From contig CATPAS010000217.1 in the NCBI GenBank assembly GCA_955652075.1, forward strand, positions 1 to 11,124: a stretch of 11,124 nt of DNA, in the 5' to 3' direction. The stretch comes from an uncultured Gaiellaceae bacterium. GTDB lineage: Bacteria; Actinomycetota; Thermoleophilia; Gaiellales; Gaiellaceae. Under the pieces are notes generated by a model, which saw only the letters and a list, made by a program, of their open reading frames with translations, had not been told where the DNA came from and made no database searches. Positions 1-5,514 of the stretch are shown here, one piece after another. Made by a program: the position numbers and the translations under genes. Positions within the stretch are counted from its first letter, which is position 1; the number at the start of each line of letters is the position of its first letter.

Positions 1-167
<167 letters not shown>

Positions 168-207
168 CTAAGCCGCATCGTATCAAGTTTAGTCGCCGTC
201 CACGCCC

Positions 208-213
208 TAGACT
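208..213 (+). promoter_or_regulatory. -10 box (TAGACT) for leaderless GTG start at 220
   Basis: TAGACT lies exactly 6 nt upstream of the GTG start of the 93-aa membrane protein. The usual distance from a -10 hexamer to +1 is 6-7 nt, so transcription would begin on the start codon itself. No Shine-Dalgarno is present in the intervening GCTGCT, and no convincing -35 box is seen. The same arrangement recurs before moaA and the gene at 3881. Confidence 0.55.
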
Positions 214-219
214 GCTGCT

Positions 220-501
220 GTGGTGGAGCGGGACGACATTCGGGCCGCGATCGAGGCCCGCCACGAGCTCGGGGCTGAGCTCGAGCCCCACGTGATCGAT
301 TCCTTCCTCCAGCGCATCGAGCAGCGGCTGCCCAAGCCCGCGCCGAGAGCCAGCAACGACAAGGTTCTCGCACTCACGATCATTTCGCTCGTCGCCGCCA
401 TTCCGCTCACCGCGATCGCGATCAGTCAGTCGGGCCTGATCGCGCTCATCGTCGTCTGGGCCGGAATCGTCCTCGTGAACCTCTCCTACTCACGACGCTG
501 A
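220..501 (+). CDS. Small two-helix membrane protein of unknown function (93 aa)
   Basis: Function not recognised. The protein starts with a charged, probably amphipathic region (residues 1-45, MVERDDIRAAIEARHELGAE then LEPHVIDSFLQRIEQRLP). Two hydrophobic segments follow, at about 49-68 and 71-89, and the end is short and basic (SYSRR). Small proteins with a helical head and two membrane spans are frequent in actinobacteria. The GTG start is chosen because a TAGACT box sits exactly 6 nt upstream. The gene diverges from dnaK, and its last 56 bp overlap the 3' end of the convergent transporter. The acidic/basic helical head could mediate self-association, but that is inference. Confidence 0.8.
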   Translation: MVERDDIRAAIEARHELGAELEPHVIDSFLQRIEQRLPKPAPRASNDKVLALTIISLVAAIPLTAIAISQSGLIALIVVWAGIVLVNLSYSRR

Positions 502-1345
502 CGAGCGCGGCCCCGGCCGCAGGCTCCGCCAGCACGATGCCCGCCATGATCGCCGCGCAGCCTCCCCAACCGAGTGCGCCGAGCCGGTCGCCGGCGAGGG
601 TGTAACCGAAGAACGCGGTCCACACCGGCTCCATCGTGAACGCCAGCGCGGTGCGCGTGGCCGAGGTGCGCCGCTGCGCCCAGGTCTGGACGAGATAACC
701 GAGCGCACTCGCGAACACGCCCGTCACGAGCAGGGCGCCCCACACCGTCCAGCCACGCGGCACGCCGAGGTCGCCCAGTGCGAGCGCGACCACGAGCAGT
801 CCAAGAAACGCCGACGCCAGCTCGACGAATGTGAAAGCCAGCGCGTCGAACCGCGGTGCGTACCGCTCCATCAGGACAATCTGGAGCGAGTACACCGCCG
901 CCGCCGCGAGCACGAGGAGATCTCCCGTGACGGAGCCCGCGTGAATCCCCGAGAGCATCGCCAGACCCGCCGTGGCCAGCACCACGCCTCCCCACGCTCC
1001 GAGCCCGATGCGCGAGCGATAGAGCACGAGGGCGATGAGTGGAGTGAGCACGACGTACATCCCGGTGATGAAGCCCGTGCTCGAGACCGTCGTGCGTTCG
1101 AGCCCTGCGGTCTGCAGCGCGTACCCGGCGCCGAGCAGCAGGCCGAGGAACGCGCCGCCGGCGACGCCGCTGCGGCCGAGCCCGCGCACCCGCTTCGCCG
1201 CCGGGAGCACGAGCGTCGCGCTGGCGATCGCGAACCGGACCGCGAGGAAGGCGAAAAGCGGGTAGATCGCGACGGCGTCCTTGACCTGAACGAAGGTCAC
1301 GCCCCACACCGCGGTGACGACGATCAGCGCAAGCAGGGCCCTCAC
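446..1345 (-). CDS. EamA/DMT-superfamily transporter, about 299 aa
   Basis: A drug/metabolite transporter of the EamA (RhaT-like) type with two tandem halves and about ten membrane helices. The N-terminus reads VRALLALIVVTAVWGVTFVQ; the TAVWG-F-V pattern in helix 1 is typical of the family. The second half begins near LLVLAAAAVYSLQIVLMERY and holds the family-like TMEPVWTAFFGYTLAGDRLG near the end. The GTG at 1345 is chosen because the hydrophobic family signature begins directly after it and a GGAGAG lies 9 nt upstream; the open frame continues upstream only as an antisense shadow over moaA. The substrate cannot be predicted. The C-terminus is an unusually Arg-rich tail (SRRGSRGRFRPRRR) encoded in the overlap with the convergent membrane gene. 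The gene diverges from moaA across 39 bp. Confidence 0.9.
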   Translation of the reverse strand: MRALLALIVVTAVWGVTFVQVKDAVAIYPLFAFLAVRFAIASATLVLPAAKRVRGLGRSGVAGGAFLGLLLGAGYALQTAGLERTTVSSTGFITGMYVVLTPLIALVLYRSRIGLGAWGGVVLATAGLAMLSGIHAGSVTGDLLVLAAAAVYSLQIVLMERYAPRFDALAFTFVELASAFLGLLVVALALGDLGVPRGWTVWGALLVTGVFASALGYLVQTWAQRRTSATRTALAFTMEPVWTAFFGYTLAGDRLGALGWGGCAAIMAGIVLAEPAAGAALVSVVSRRGSRGRFRPRRR

Positions 1346-1372
1346 CTCGCGATTCTCTCCAAATCCTTGGGC

Positions 1373-1378
1373 TAAGCT
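1373..1378 (+). promoter_or_regulatory. -10 box (TAAGCT) for leaderless moaA
   Basis: TAAGCT is exactly 6 nt upstream of the moaA GTG at 1385, the spacing expected if transcription starts on the start codon. No Shine-Dalgarno is present between them (CACTCC). No clear -35 element is seen. The box lies in the 39-bp divergent gap shared with the transporter. Confidence 0.55.
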
Positions 1379-1384
1379 CACTCC

Positions 1385-2377
1385 GTGGAACCGCTGCGCG
1401 ATTCGTGGGGCCGAGAGATCAAGTCGGTGCGGGTCTCGGTCACCGACAAATGCAACTTCCGCTGCACCTACTGCATGCCCGCAGCGGGGCTCGAGTGGCT
1501 CGGCCGTAGCGAGATCCTGAGCTTCGAGGAGATCGCACGACTGGTGAATGTGCTCGCACGGCTTGGCGTCGACGAGGTTCGCCTGACCGGCGGCGAGCCG
1601 CTCGTCCGCCGCGATCTGCCGGTGCTCGTCGGGATGCTCTCGGCGATCGACGGCGTCCGCGATCTGTCCCTGACTACCAATGGTGTCCTGCTCGACCGGC
1701 TCGCCGGCCCGTTGGTCGAAGCGGGCCTGCAGCGCCTCAACGTCTCGCTCGACTCGCTCAACCACGTGCGCTTCGCCGAGATCACGCGACGCGATGCGCT
1801 CGACGCGGTCCTGCGCGGGCTGGAAGAAGCAGAGCGCTATCCCGAGCTGCGGCCGATCAAAGTCAACTGCGTCGCCGTCAAAGGGTTCACCGAAACGGAA
1901 GTTCCGGCGCTCGCCGAACTGGCGCGGCGTAAGCCGTACGTCGTCCGCTTCATCGAGTTCATGCCGCTCGACGCCGACGAGGCCTGGCGCGAGGACGACG
2001 TCCTGACCGGCGCGGAGATCCGTGCGATCGTCGAGAGAGAGCACGGCCCGCTGGTCGAGCTGCCCGCGAAATCCTCCTCCACGGCCCGGCGCTTCCGCTT
2101 CGCGGACGGGATCGGCGAGCTCGGGTTCGTCAACCCGGTCTCCGAGCCGTTCTGCTCGAGCTGCGACCGCATCCGCGTCACCGCCGACGGGCAGCTGCGC
2201 ACGTGCCTCTTCTCACGACGGGAATGGGACCTGAAGACGCCGTTGCGCGAAGGCGCCGGCGACGACGAGCTGATCGAAGTGCTCCGTTTCGCCGTGCGCC
2301 ACAAGGAGTTGAAACACAGAATCAACGACCCCGGCTTCGTTCGAGCGAGCCGATCGATGTCGCAAATAGGTGGATAA
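1385..2377 (+). CDS. moaA: GTP 3',8-cyclase MoaA (molybdenum cofactor biosynthesis)
   Basis: A cytosolic radical-SAM enzyme that cyclises GTP to 3',8-cyclo-7,8-dihydro-GTP, the first step of molybdenum cofactor synthesis. At 330 aa it is full length. The radical-SAM cluster motif is Cys23-x3-Cys27-x2-Cys30 (CNFRCTYC), followed by the SAM-binding RLTGGEP (66-72) and LTTNG (96-100). The second C-terminal cluster has Cys257, Cys260 and Cys274 (CSSCDRIRVTADGQLRTC). The protein ends in SQIGG, the conserved double-glycine tail of MoaA that is needed for activity. The GTG start gives the standard N-terminus (LRDSWGREIKSVRVSVTDKC). No other moa genes are adjacent, so MoaC must be supplied elsewhere. 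The last codons are part of a tandem 21-bp duplication that runs into the 3' spacer. Confidence 0.97.
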   Translation: MEPLRDSWGREIKSVRVSVTDKCNFRCTYCMPAAGLEWLGRSEILSFEEIARLVNVLARLGVDEVRLTGGEPLVRRDLPVLVGMLSAIDGVRDLSLTTNGVLLDRLAGPLVEAGLQRLNVSLDSLNHVRFAEITRRDALDAVLRGLEEAERYPELRPIKVNCVAVKGFTETEVPALAELARRKPYVVRFIEFMPLDADEAWREDDVLTGAEIRAIVEREHGPLVELPAKSSSTARRFRFADGIGELGFVNPVSEPFCSSCDRIRVTADGQLRTCLFSRREWDLKTPLREGAGDDELIEVLRFAVRHKELKHRINDPGFVRASRSMSQIGG

Positions 2378-2403
2378 ACGCCTCAAATAGGTGGAGAACG
2401 CCG
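2363..2403 (+). repeat. Tandem direct repeat (about 20-21 bp, two copies) across the moaA stop codon
   Basis: CAAATAGGTGGATAAACGCC (2363-2382) is followed by CAAATAGGTGGAGAACGCC (from 2384). The first 12 bases of the two copies are identical, the rest differ by small changes, and the period is 21 bp. Copy 1 encodes the essential QIGG tail of MoaA plus the TAA stop. Copy 2 repeats QIGG in the same frame after the stop. It looks like a slippage-type duplication of the gene end. Confidence 0.85.
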
Positions 2404-2429
2404 CAAGCCGGGGATTTCTGCCAGCGTGG

Positions 2430-2450
2430 CCTACGTTTAGACTTCGTAGG
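2430..2450. promoter_or_regulatory. Inverted repeat enclosing the PAP2 gene -10 box
   Basis: CCTACG (2430-2435) and CGTAGG (2445-2450) form perfect 6-bp arms around TTTAGACTT. The loop contains TAGACT (2438-2443), the same -10 sequence used upstream of the gene at 220, and the PAP2 ATG follows at 2453. A repressor binding the arms would cover the promoter. In RNA the hairpin would lie at or upstream of the transcription start, so a DNA operator is likelier. No -35 is evident. Confidence 0.4.
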
Positions 2451-2452
2451 TC

Positions 2453-3199
2453 ATGACCGCCGCCATTGCAGCCGGAAGGCGCCTGTTCCCACGCGGTTAC
2501 GCGGATTTCGGCCGCCAGCTGCTGATCTGGTTCGGCTTCCTGGCGGCCTATCAGGCGGCACGGGGCGTCGCCGATCGCGATCCCACCCGCGCCTTCGCAA
2601 ACGGCTGGCGCGTGATCGACGTCGAGCAGCGTCTCGCCGGCCTCGGCGAGCTGACGCTGCAGGGCTGGACGCAGTCCTCACACGTCCTCGAGACGCTCGT
2701 TTCGTGGACGTACTGGAATTCCGAGTTCACGGTGGTCGGGATTGCCTTGCTCTGGGTCTATTTCCGGCGCCACGCGGCTTTCACCCGATTCCGCAACACG
2801 ATCCTGCTCGCGAACCTGCTCGGCCTGATCGGCTATGTCTTCCTGCCGACCGCGCCGCCACGCCTCTTCACGTCGATGGGCTTCACAGACACCTTGAGCC
2901 AGTTCGGCGGACTGAATCACGGCAGCGGCCTCATCGAGTTCGCGTCGAACCCGTACGCCGCCATGCCGAGCCTGCACGCAGCCGACGCGCTGATTGCCGG
3001 AATCATCCTTGCGTCGGTCGTCCGTCGTCCGGTTTGGAAGGTGGTCTGGCTGCTCTGGCCGGCGTGGGTCTGGTTCGCCGTGATGGCGACCGGTAACCAC
3101 TTCTGGCTCGACGTCCTCGCCGGCATCGCTGTCGCCTTGATCTCGCTCGCGATCGTGTACCGGGCGCGGTTCAAGAGTGTCATCGCAAGCCTGCTATAG
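2453..3199 (+). CDS. PAP2-superfamily (AUR1-like) membrane phosphatase/phosphotransferase, 248 aa
   Basis: A multi-pass membrane enzyme of the PAP2/AUR1 type; members hydrolyse or transfer lipid-linked phosphate groups through a phospho-histidine. The three PAP2 signature blocks are visible: PTAPPRL at 132-138, PSLH at 172-175 (the PSxH block), and GNHFWLDVLAG at 214-224 with His216 and Asp220. About six hydrophobic segments surround them (roughly 22-36, 90-104, 116-132, 178-191, 196-211, 219-235), which places the active site at the membrane face. The length is normal for the bacterial family. It is followed immediately by the PIP synthase, whose regulatory palindrome starts inside its last codons. 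This context makes dephosphorylation of phosphatidylinositol phosphate, or an inositol-phosphate transfer as in AUR1, an attractive but unproven role. The superfamily is certain; the substrate is inferred. Confidence 0.88.
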   Translation: MTAAIAAGRRLFPRGYADFGRQLLIWFGFLAAYQAARGVADRDPTRAFANGWRVIDVEQRLAGLGELTLQGWTQSSHVLETLVSWTYWNSEFTVVGIALLWVYFRRHAAFTRFRNTILLANLLGLIGYVFLPTAPPRLFTSMGFTDTLSQFGGLNHGSGLIEFASNPYAAMPSLHAADALIAGIILASVVRRPVWKVVWLLWPAWVWFAVMATGNHFWLDVLAGIAVALISLAIVYRARFKSVIASLL

Positions 3200-3226
3200 T
3201 TTTCAACCCATAGCAGGAATGCGATG
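3181..3226 (+). promoter_or_regulatory. Inositol-regulon palindrome, copy 1, with extended -10 box
   Basis: The left arm CATCGCAAGCCTGCTAT (3181-3197) and right arm ATAGCAGGAATGCGATG (3210-3226) are inverted repeats pairing at 15 of 17 positions, separated by 12 nt. The left arm runs into TGCTATAGT (3192-3200), a near-ideal extended -10 promoter, with predicted +1 near 3207. The right arm contains a weak ribosome site (AGGA, 3215-3218) and ends on the ATG at 3224. The left arm also encodes the last residues of the PAP2 protein. A near-identical copy precedes ino1 and no other copy is in the window. It is either an operator covering the promoter or a leader RNA hairpin. No T-run follows, which argues against a terminator. 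Confidence 0.75.
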
Positions 3227-3871
3227 GGCGAGACAATGAGGGACACTGCCGTTCTGCAACGCCTCAAGCAGGGCTACACGACGGGGGCGCGCACGCTGGC
3301 GGCCCGTTCGATCGTGGGTCTCGCACGTACGCGCATCACTCCGAACGCACTCACGACCGCCGGTGTCTCTCTCTGCCTCGCCGCCGCGGTGCTCGTGTAC
3401 TTCGAGGATCACGACAAGCTCCTCTTCTACTGGCTCGGCGCGTTCGTCTTCGTCGTCGGCTCGATCCTCGACATCCTCGACGGCGCACTCGCCCGAGCCG
3501 GAGGCAAGACCACCCCGTTCGGCTCCTTCTTCGACTCGACGACCGACCGGGTCGGCGAAGGCGCGATGCTCGGTGCCATCGCACTGATCTTCTCGCGGCA
3601 CGGCAACGAGGTCGCACTCGGCGCGGCGATCGCCGCCATTGCCGGATCGTTCCTGGTCAGCTACACGCGCGCAAAAGCGGAGGCACTCGGCCTGCGCGGC
3701 GACGTCGGCCTCGGCTCGCGCGCCGAACGGGTCGTCGTCATCACGGCGGGCCTGGTGCTCGCGCCGTGGGGCGCCCTGCCGTGGACGATCTACCTGCTGA
3801 CTGCGACCGCCTGGCTCACGGTCGTGCAGCGGATCCTGTACGTACGCAAACAGCTGATCGAGCGGGAATAA
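3224..3871 (+). CDS. CDP-alcohol phosphatidyltransferase, probable phosphatidylinositol phosphate synthase
   Basis: An integral membrane enzyme that joins CDP-diacylglycerol with an alcohol phosphate, here most likely inositol-1-phosphate, giving phosphatidylinositol phosphate (PIP). The full CDP-alcohol motif D-x2-D-G-x2-A-R-x8-G-x3-D-x3-D is present with Asp83, Asp86, Arg91, Asp104 and Asp108. The later segment SYTRAKAEALGLRGDVGLGSRAER (positions 146-169) closely resembles the mycobacterial PIP synthase (Rv2612c, formerly PgsA1) as remembered (SYIKARAEASGLRGDGG), which favours inositol phosphate over glycerol phosphate. About six membrane helices are seen in 215 aa, normal for the family. 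The ATG at 3224 lies on the edge of the palindrome with AGGA 5 nt upstream; ATG 3236 is an alternative start. The neighbouring ino1 would supply the substrate. Confidence 0.88.
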   Translation: MGETMRDTAVLQRLKQGYTTGARTLAARSIVGLARTRITPNALTTAGVSLCLAAAVLVYFEDHDKLLFYWLGAFVFVVGSILDILDGALARAGGKTTPFGSFFDSTTDRVGEGAMLGAIALIFSRHGNEVALGAAIAAIAGSFLVSYTRAKAEALGLRGDVGLGSRAERVVVITAGLVLAPWGALPWTIYLLTATAWLTVVQRILYVRKQLIERE

Positions 3872-3874
3872 GAT
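3869..3874 (+). promoter_or_regulatory. -10 box (TAAGAT) for leaderless GTG start at 3881
   Basis: TAAGAT overlaps the TAA stop of the PIP synthase and lies exactly 6 nt before the GTG at 3881. A transcript from it would start on the start codon. No Shine-Dalgarno is present in CCTCCT, and no -35 is evident. Co-transcription from the upstream gene remains possible. Confidence 0.45.
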
Positions 3875-3880
3875 CCTCCT

Positions 3881-4156
3881 GTGCTGATCTTCATCCTCGG
3901 CATCATCGTCTGGGGCTTCATCGTGGGCGCCCTGGCCCGGCTCGCGCTTCCCGGCCCGGATCCGATGCCCTGGTACGCGACGATCGGACTCGGCCTTGGC
4001 GGCTCGCTCGTCGGCGGAATCATCGCGAGGGTCCTCCTCGGGACGGCCGGCGGCCTGATCTTTGCCTTCCTGGGCGCGGTGCTCTTGCTCTACCTCTACC
4101 GCCGCTTCGTCCAGGGCCGGGGCATGACGGGCCCCTCGGCCCGCCGGCTCCCCTAG
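3881..4156 (+). CDS. GlsB/YeaQ/YmgE-like small membrane protein, 91 aa
   Basis: A very hydrophobic protein with three predicted membrane spans (about 2-22, 33-51 and 55-72), rich in Gly (GLGLGGSLVGGIIAR) and ending in a basic tail (YRRFVQGRGM onward). The start LGIIVWGFIVGALARLALPG matches the general pattern of the transglycosylase-associated (GlsB/YeaQ/YmgE) family, a stress-linked family whose molecular function is poorly known. It sits 9 bp after the PIP synthase and 65 bp before ino1, embedded in the inositol lipid block, so it may influence the same membrane process, but nothing in the sequence proves that. The GTG start is supported by the TAAGAT box 6 nt upstream. Confidence 0.75.
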   Translation: MLIFILGIIVWGFIVGALARLALPGPDPMPWYATIGLGLGGSLVGGIIARVLLGTAGGLIFAFLGAVLLLYLYRRFVQGRGMTGPSARRLP

Positions 4157-4164
4157 CGGTCTCG

Positions 4165-4208
4165 TATCGCAAACCTGCTATCTTGCCGCGCATAGCAGGA
4201 ATGCGATA
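4165..4208 (+). promoter_or_regulatory. Inositol-regulon palindrome, copy 2, with extended -10 box
   Basis: Left arm TATCGCAAACCTGCTAT (4165-4181), right arm ATAGCAGGAATGCGATA (4192-4208), 10-nt spacer, again 15 of 17 pairs with the same two internal mismatches as copy 1. The right arm shares 16 identical bases with copy 1 (4192-4207 against 3210-3225). The outermost pair changes from C-G in copy 1 to T-A here, so pairing is kept while the base changes. TGCTATCTT (4176-4184) is an extended -10 box, predicting +1 near 4191, at the start of the right arm. The spacer is 2 nt shorter than in copy 1. Confidence 0.75.
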
Positions 4209-4213
4209 GGAGG
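4208..4213 (+). promoter_or_regulatory. Strong Shine-Dalgarno (AGGAGG) of ino1
   Basis: AGGAGG stands 8 nt before the ATG at 4222 and begins on the last base of the palindrome's right arm. It fixes the ino1 start and contrasts with the leaderless-type starts elsewhere in the window. Its position lets any structure or protein on the palindrome affect translation as well. Confidence 0.85.
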
Positions 4214-4221
4214 TCTCCCAC

Positions 4222-5376
4222 ATGTCTCAGAAGAACGGCAACCGGAACGGCAAAACGCGCCTCGATGACCGCGTGCGCGTCGCCCTGATAGGCGTGGGCA
4301 ACTGCGCCAACTCGCTGCTGCAGGGAGTGGAGTACTACAAGGACGCGCCGGACGACCAGTTCGTCCCCGGACTGATGCACGTCAATCTCGGCGGCTACCA
4401 CGTCCGCGATATCGAGTTCACGGCTGCTTTCGACGTCACGACCGGCAAGGTCGGCGAGGATCTGTCCGAAGCGATCTGGGCGCACCCGAACGACACGATC
4501 AAATTTGCGGACGTGCCGAAGACCGGGATCAAGGTCTCCCGCGGCATGACGCACGACGGGCTCGGCAAGTACATCTCGGAGGTGGTAACCAAGGCGCCCG
4601 GCGAGACCGACGACGTCGTCGGGATCCTGCGCGACACCCAGACGGACGTCGTCGTCAACTACCTGCCCGTCGGCTCCGACGCCGCGACCAAGTGGTACGC
4701 GGAGCAGGTGCTGGAAGCGGGCTGCGCGATGGTGAACTGCATGCCGGTCTTCATCGCCCGTGAGGCCTACTGGCAGCGGCGCTTTGAGGAGAAAGGCCTG
4801 CCGATCATCGGCGACGACATCAAGTCTCAGGTCGGCGCGACGATCACGCACCGCGTACTCACCTCGCTCTTCCGCGAGCGCGGCGTCCGGCTCGACAAGA
4901 CGATGCAGCTGAACGTTGGCGGGAACTCCGACTTCCTCAACATGCTCGAGCGTGAGCGGCTCGAGTCGAAGAAGATCTCGAAGACGAACGCCGTCACGTC
5001 GATGCTCGACTACGACCTGGGCGCGAAGAACGTTCACGTCGGCCCGTCCGACTACGTGCCGTGGCTGACCGACCGCAAGTGGGCGTACATCCGCATGGAG
5101 GGCTCGTCCTTCGGCGACGTGCCCCTCAACCTGGAGCTCAAGCTCGAGGTCTGGGACTCGCCGAACTCGGCCGGCATCGTGATCGACGCGGTGCGGCTCG
5201 CGAAGCTGGCGCTGAACAACGGCGTCGCGGGCGCCCTCGAGGGCCCGAGCTCCTACCTGATGAAGTCGCCGCCGAAGCAGGTGCCCGACGACGAGGCCTA
5301 CGACGCGGCGGAGAAGTTCATCCGGGACAACGCGCGCACCGTCTCACAGATCGCGGCAGACGCGACCGCAGGCTGA
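4222..5376 (+). CDS. ino1: Inositol-3-phosphate synthase (myo-inositol-1-phosphate synthase)
   Basis: A cytosolic NAD-dependent enzyme that converts D-glucose-6-phosphate to 1D-myo-inositol-3-phosphate, the committed step of inositol synthesis. At 384 aa it has the size of the short prokaryotic form. The visible family blocks are the Rossmann motif [13 protein letters not shown] (20-32), [15 protein letters not shown] (197-211), [11 protein letters not shown] (231-241), [19 protein letters not shown] (276-294), and [15 protein letters not shown] (304-318). The start is set by a strong AGGAGG 8 nt upstream. Transcription probably starts inside the palindrome shared with the PIP synthase gene, so the supplier of inositol phosphate and its user appear to be controlled together. 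The PIP synthase, a PAP2 enzyme and a PimA-like protein are close by. Confidence 0.97.
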   Translation: MSQKNGNRNGKTRLDDRVRVALIGVGNCANSLLQGVEYYKDAPDDQFVPGLMHVNLGGYHVRDIEFTAAFDVTTGKVGEDLSEAIWAHPNDTIKFADVPKTGIKVSRGMTHDGLGKYISEVVTKAPGETDDVVGILRDTQTDVVVNYLPVGSDAATKWYAEQVLEAGCAMVNCMPVFIAREAYWQRRFEEKGLPIIGDDIKSQVGATITHRVLTSLFRERGVRLDKTMQLNVGGNSDFLNMLERERLESKKISKTNAVTSMLDYDLGAKNVHVGPSDYVPWLTDRKWAYIRMEGSSFGDVPLNLELKLEVWDSPNSAGIVIDAVRLAKLALNNGVAGALEGPSSYLMKSPPKQVPDDEAYDAAEKFIRDNARTVSQIAADATAG

Positions 5377-5439
5377 GTCACCGTCCCTGGGCCCCAACTG
5401 GTCGTGCGGTCCTGCGGTTCCCTGTCCAGGAGGCGCGAC

Positions 5440-5499
5440 GTGATCCCATTGCCCACCGGTCGGCGTCGCAGGCGCGTAGTTGGCGTTACGCCCGGCTAG
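5440..5499 (+). CDS. Possible 19-aa Arg-run leader peptide upstream of the GT-PHP gene
   Basis: In the 138-bp gap after ino1 there is a perfect AGGAGG (5428-5433), then 6 nt, then GTG at 5440. The frame encodes MIPLPTGRRRRRVVGVTPG and stops at TAG 5497-5499, 15 bp before the next start. Five consecutive Arg codons are of four kinds (CGG, CGT, CGC, AGG, CGC). This could be a regulatory leader peptide or chance in GC-rich DNA. The stop overlaps the TAGGCT box proposed for the next gene. The rest of the gap (5377-5427) shows nothing recognisable. Confidence 0.25.
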   Translation: MIPLPTGRRRRRVVGVTPG

Positions 5500-5502
5500 G
5501 CT
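5482..5502 (+). promoter_or_regulatory. Putative promoter region of the GT-PHP gene with short palindrome
   Basis: TAGGCT (5497-5502) is a TANNNT -10 candidate 12 nt before the ATG at 5515, giving a leader of only about six bases; TTAGCT (5502-5507) is an alternative. Just upstream, GGCGTTACGCC (5482-5492) is a 5-bp-arm palindrome around one T and could be an operator. No Shine-Dalgarno precedes the ATG (CTCCGAGCC). Confidence 0.35.
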
Positions 5503-5514
5503 TAGCTCCGAGCC

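Noticed and set aside
1346..2044. Open reading frame on the minus strand extending the transporter across moaA
   Set aside because: It is antisense to a complete moaA with all motifs. The transporter's family sequence begins only at the GTG at 1345, and the upstream translation has the composition of a GC-rich shadow frame.
3181..3226. Palindrome as a rho-independent terminator of the PAP2 gene
   Set aside because: There is no T-run after the stem, the arms overlap promoter boxes and a start codon, and the second copy also stands directly before a gene start.
4153..5037. 294-codon open frame on the minus strand opposite ino1
   Set aside because: It mirrors the conserved ino1 codons in the antisense direction, has no recognisable domain and no ribosome site.
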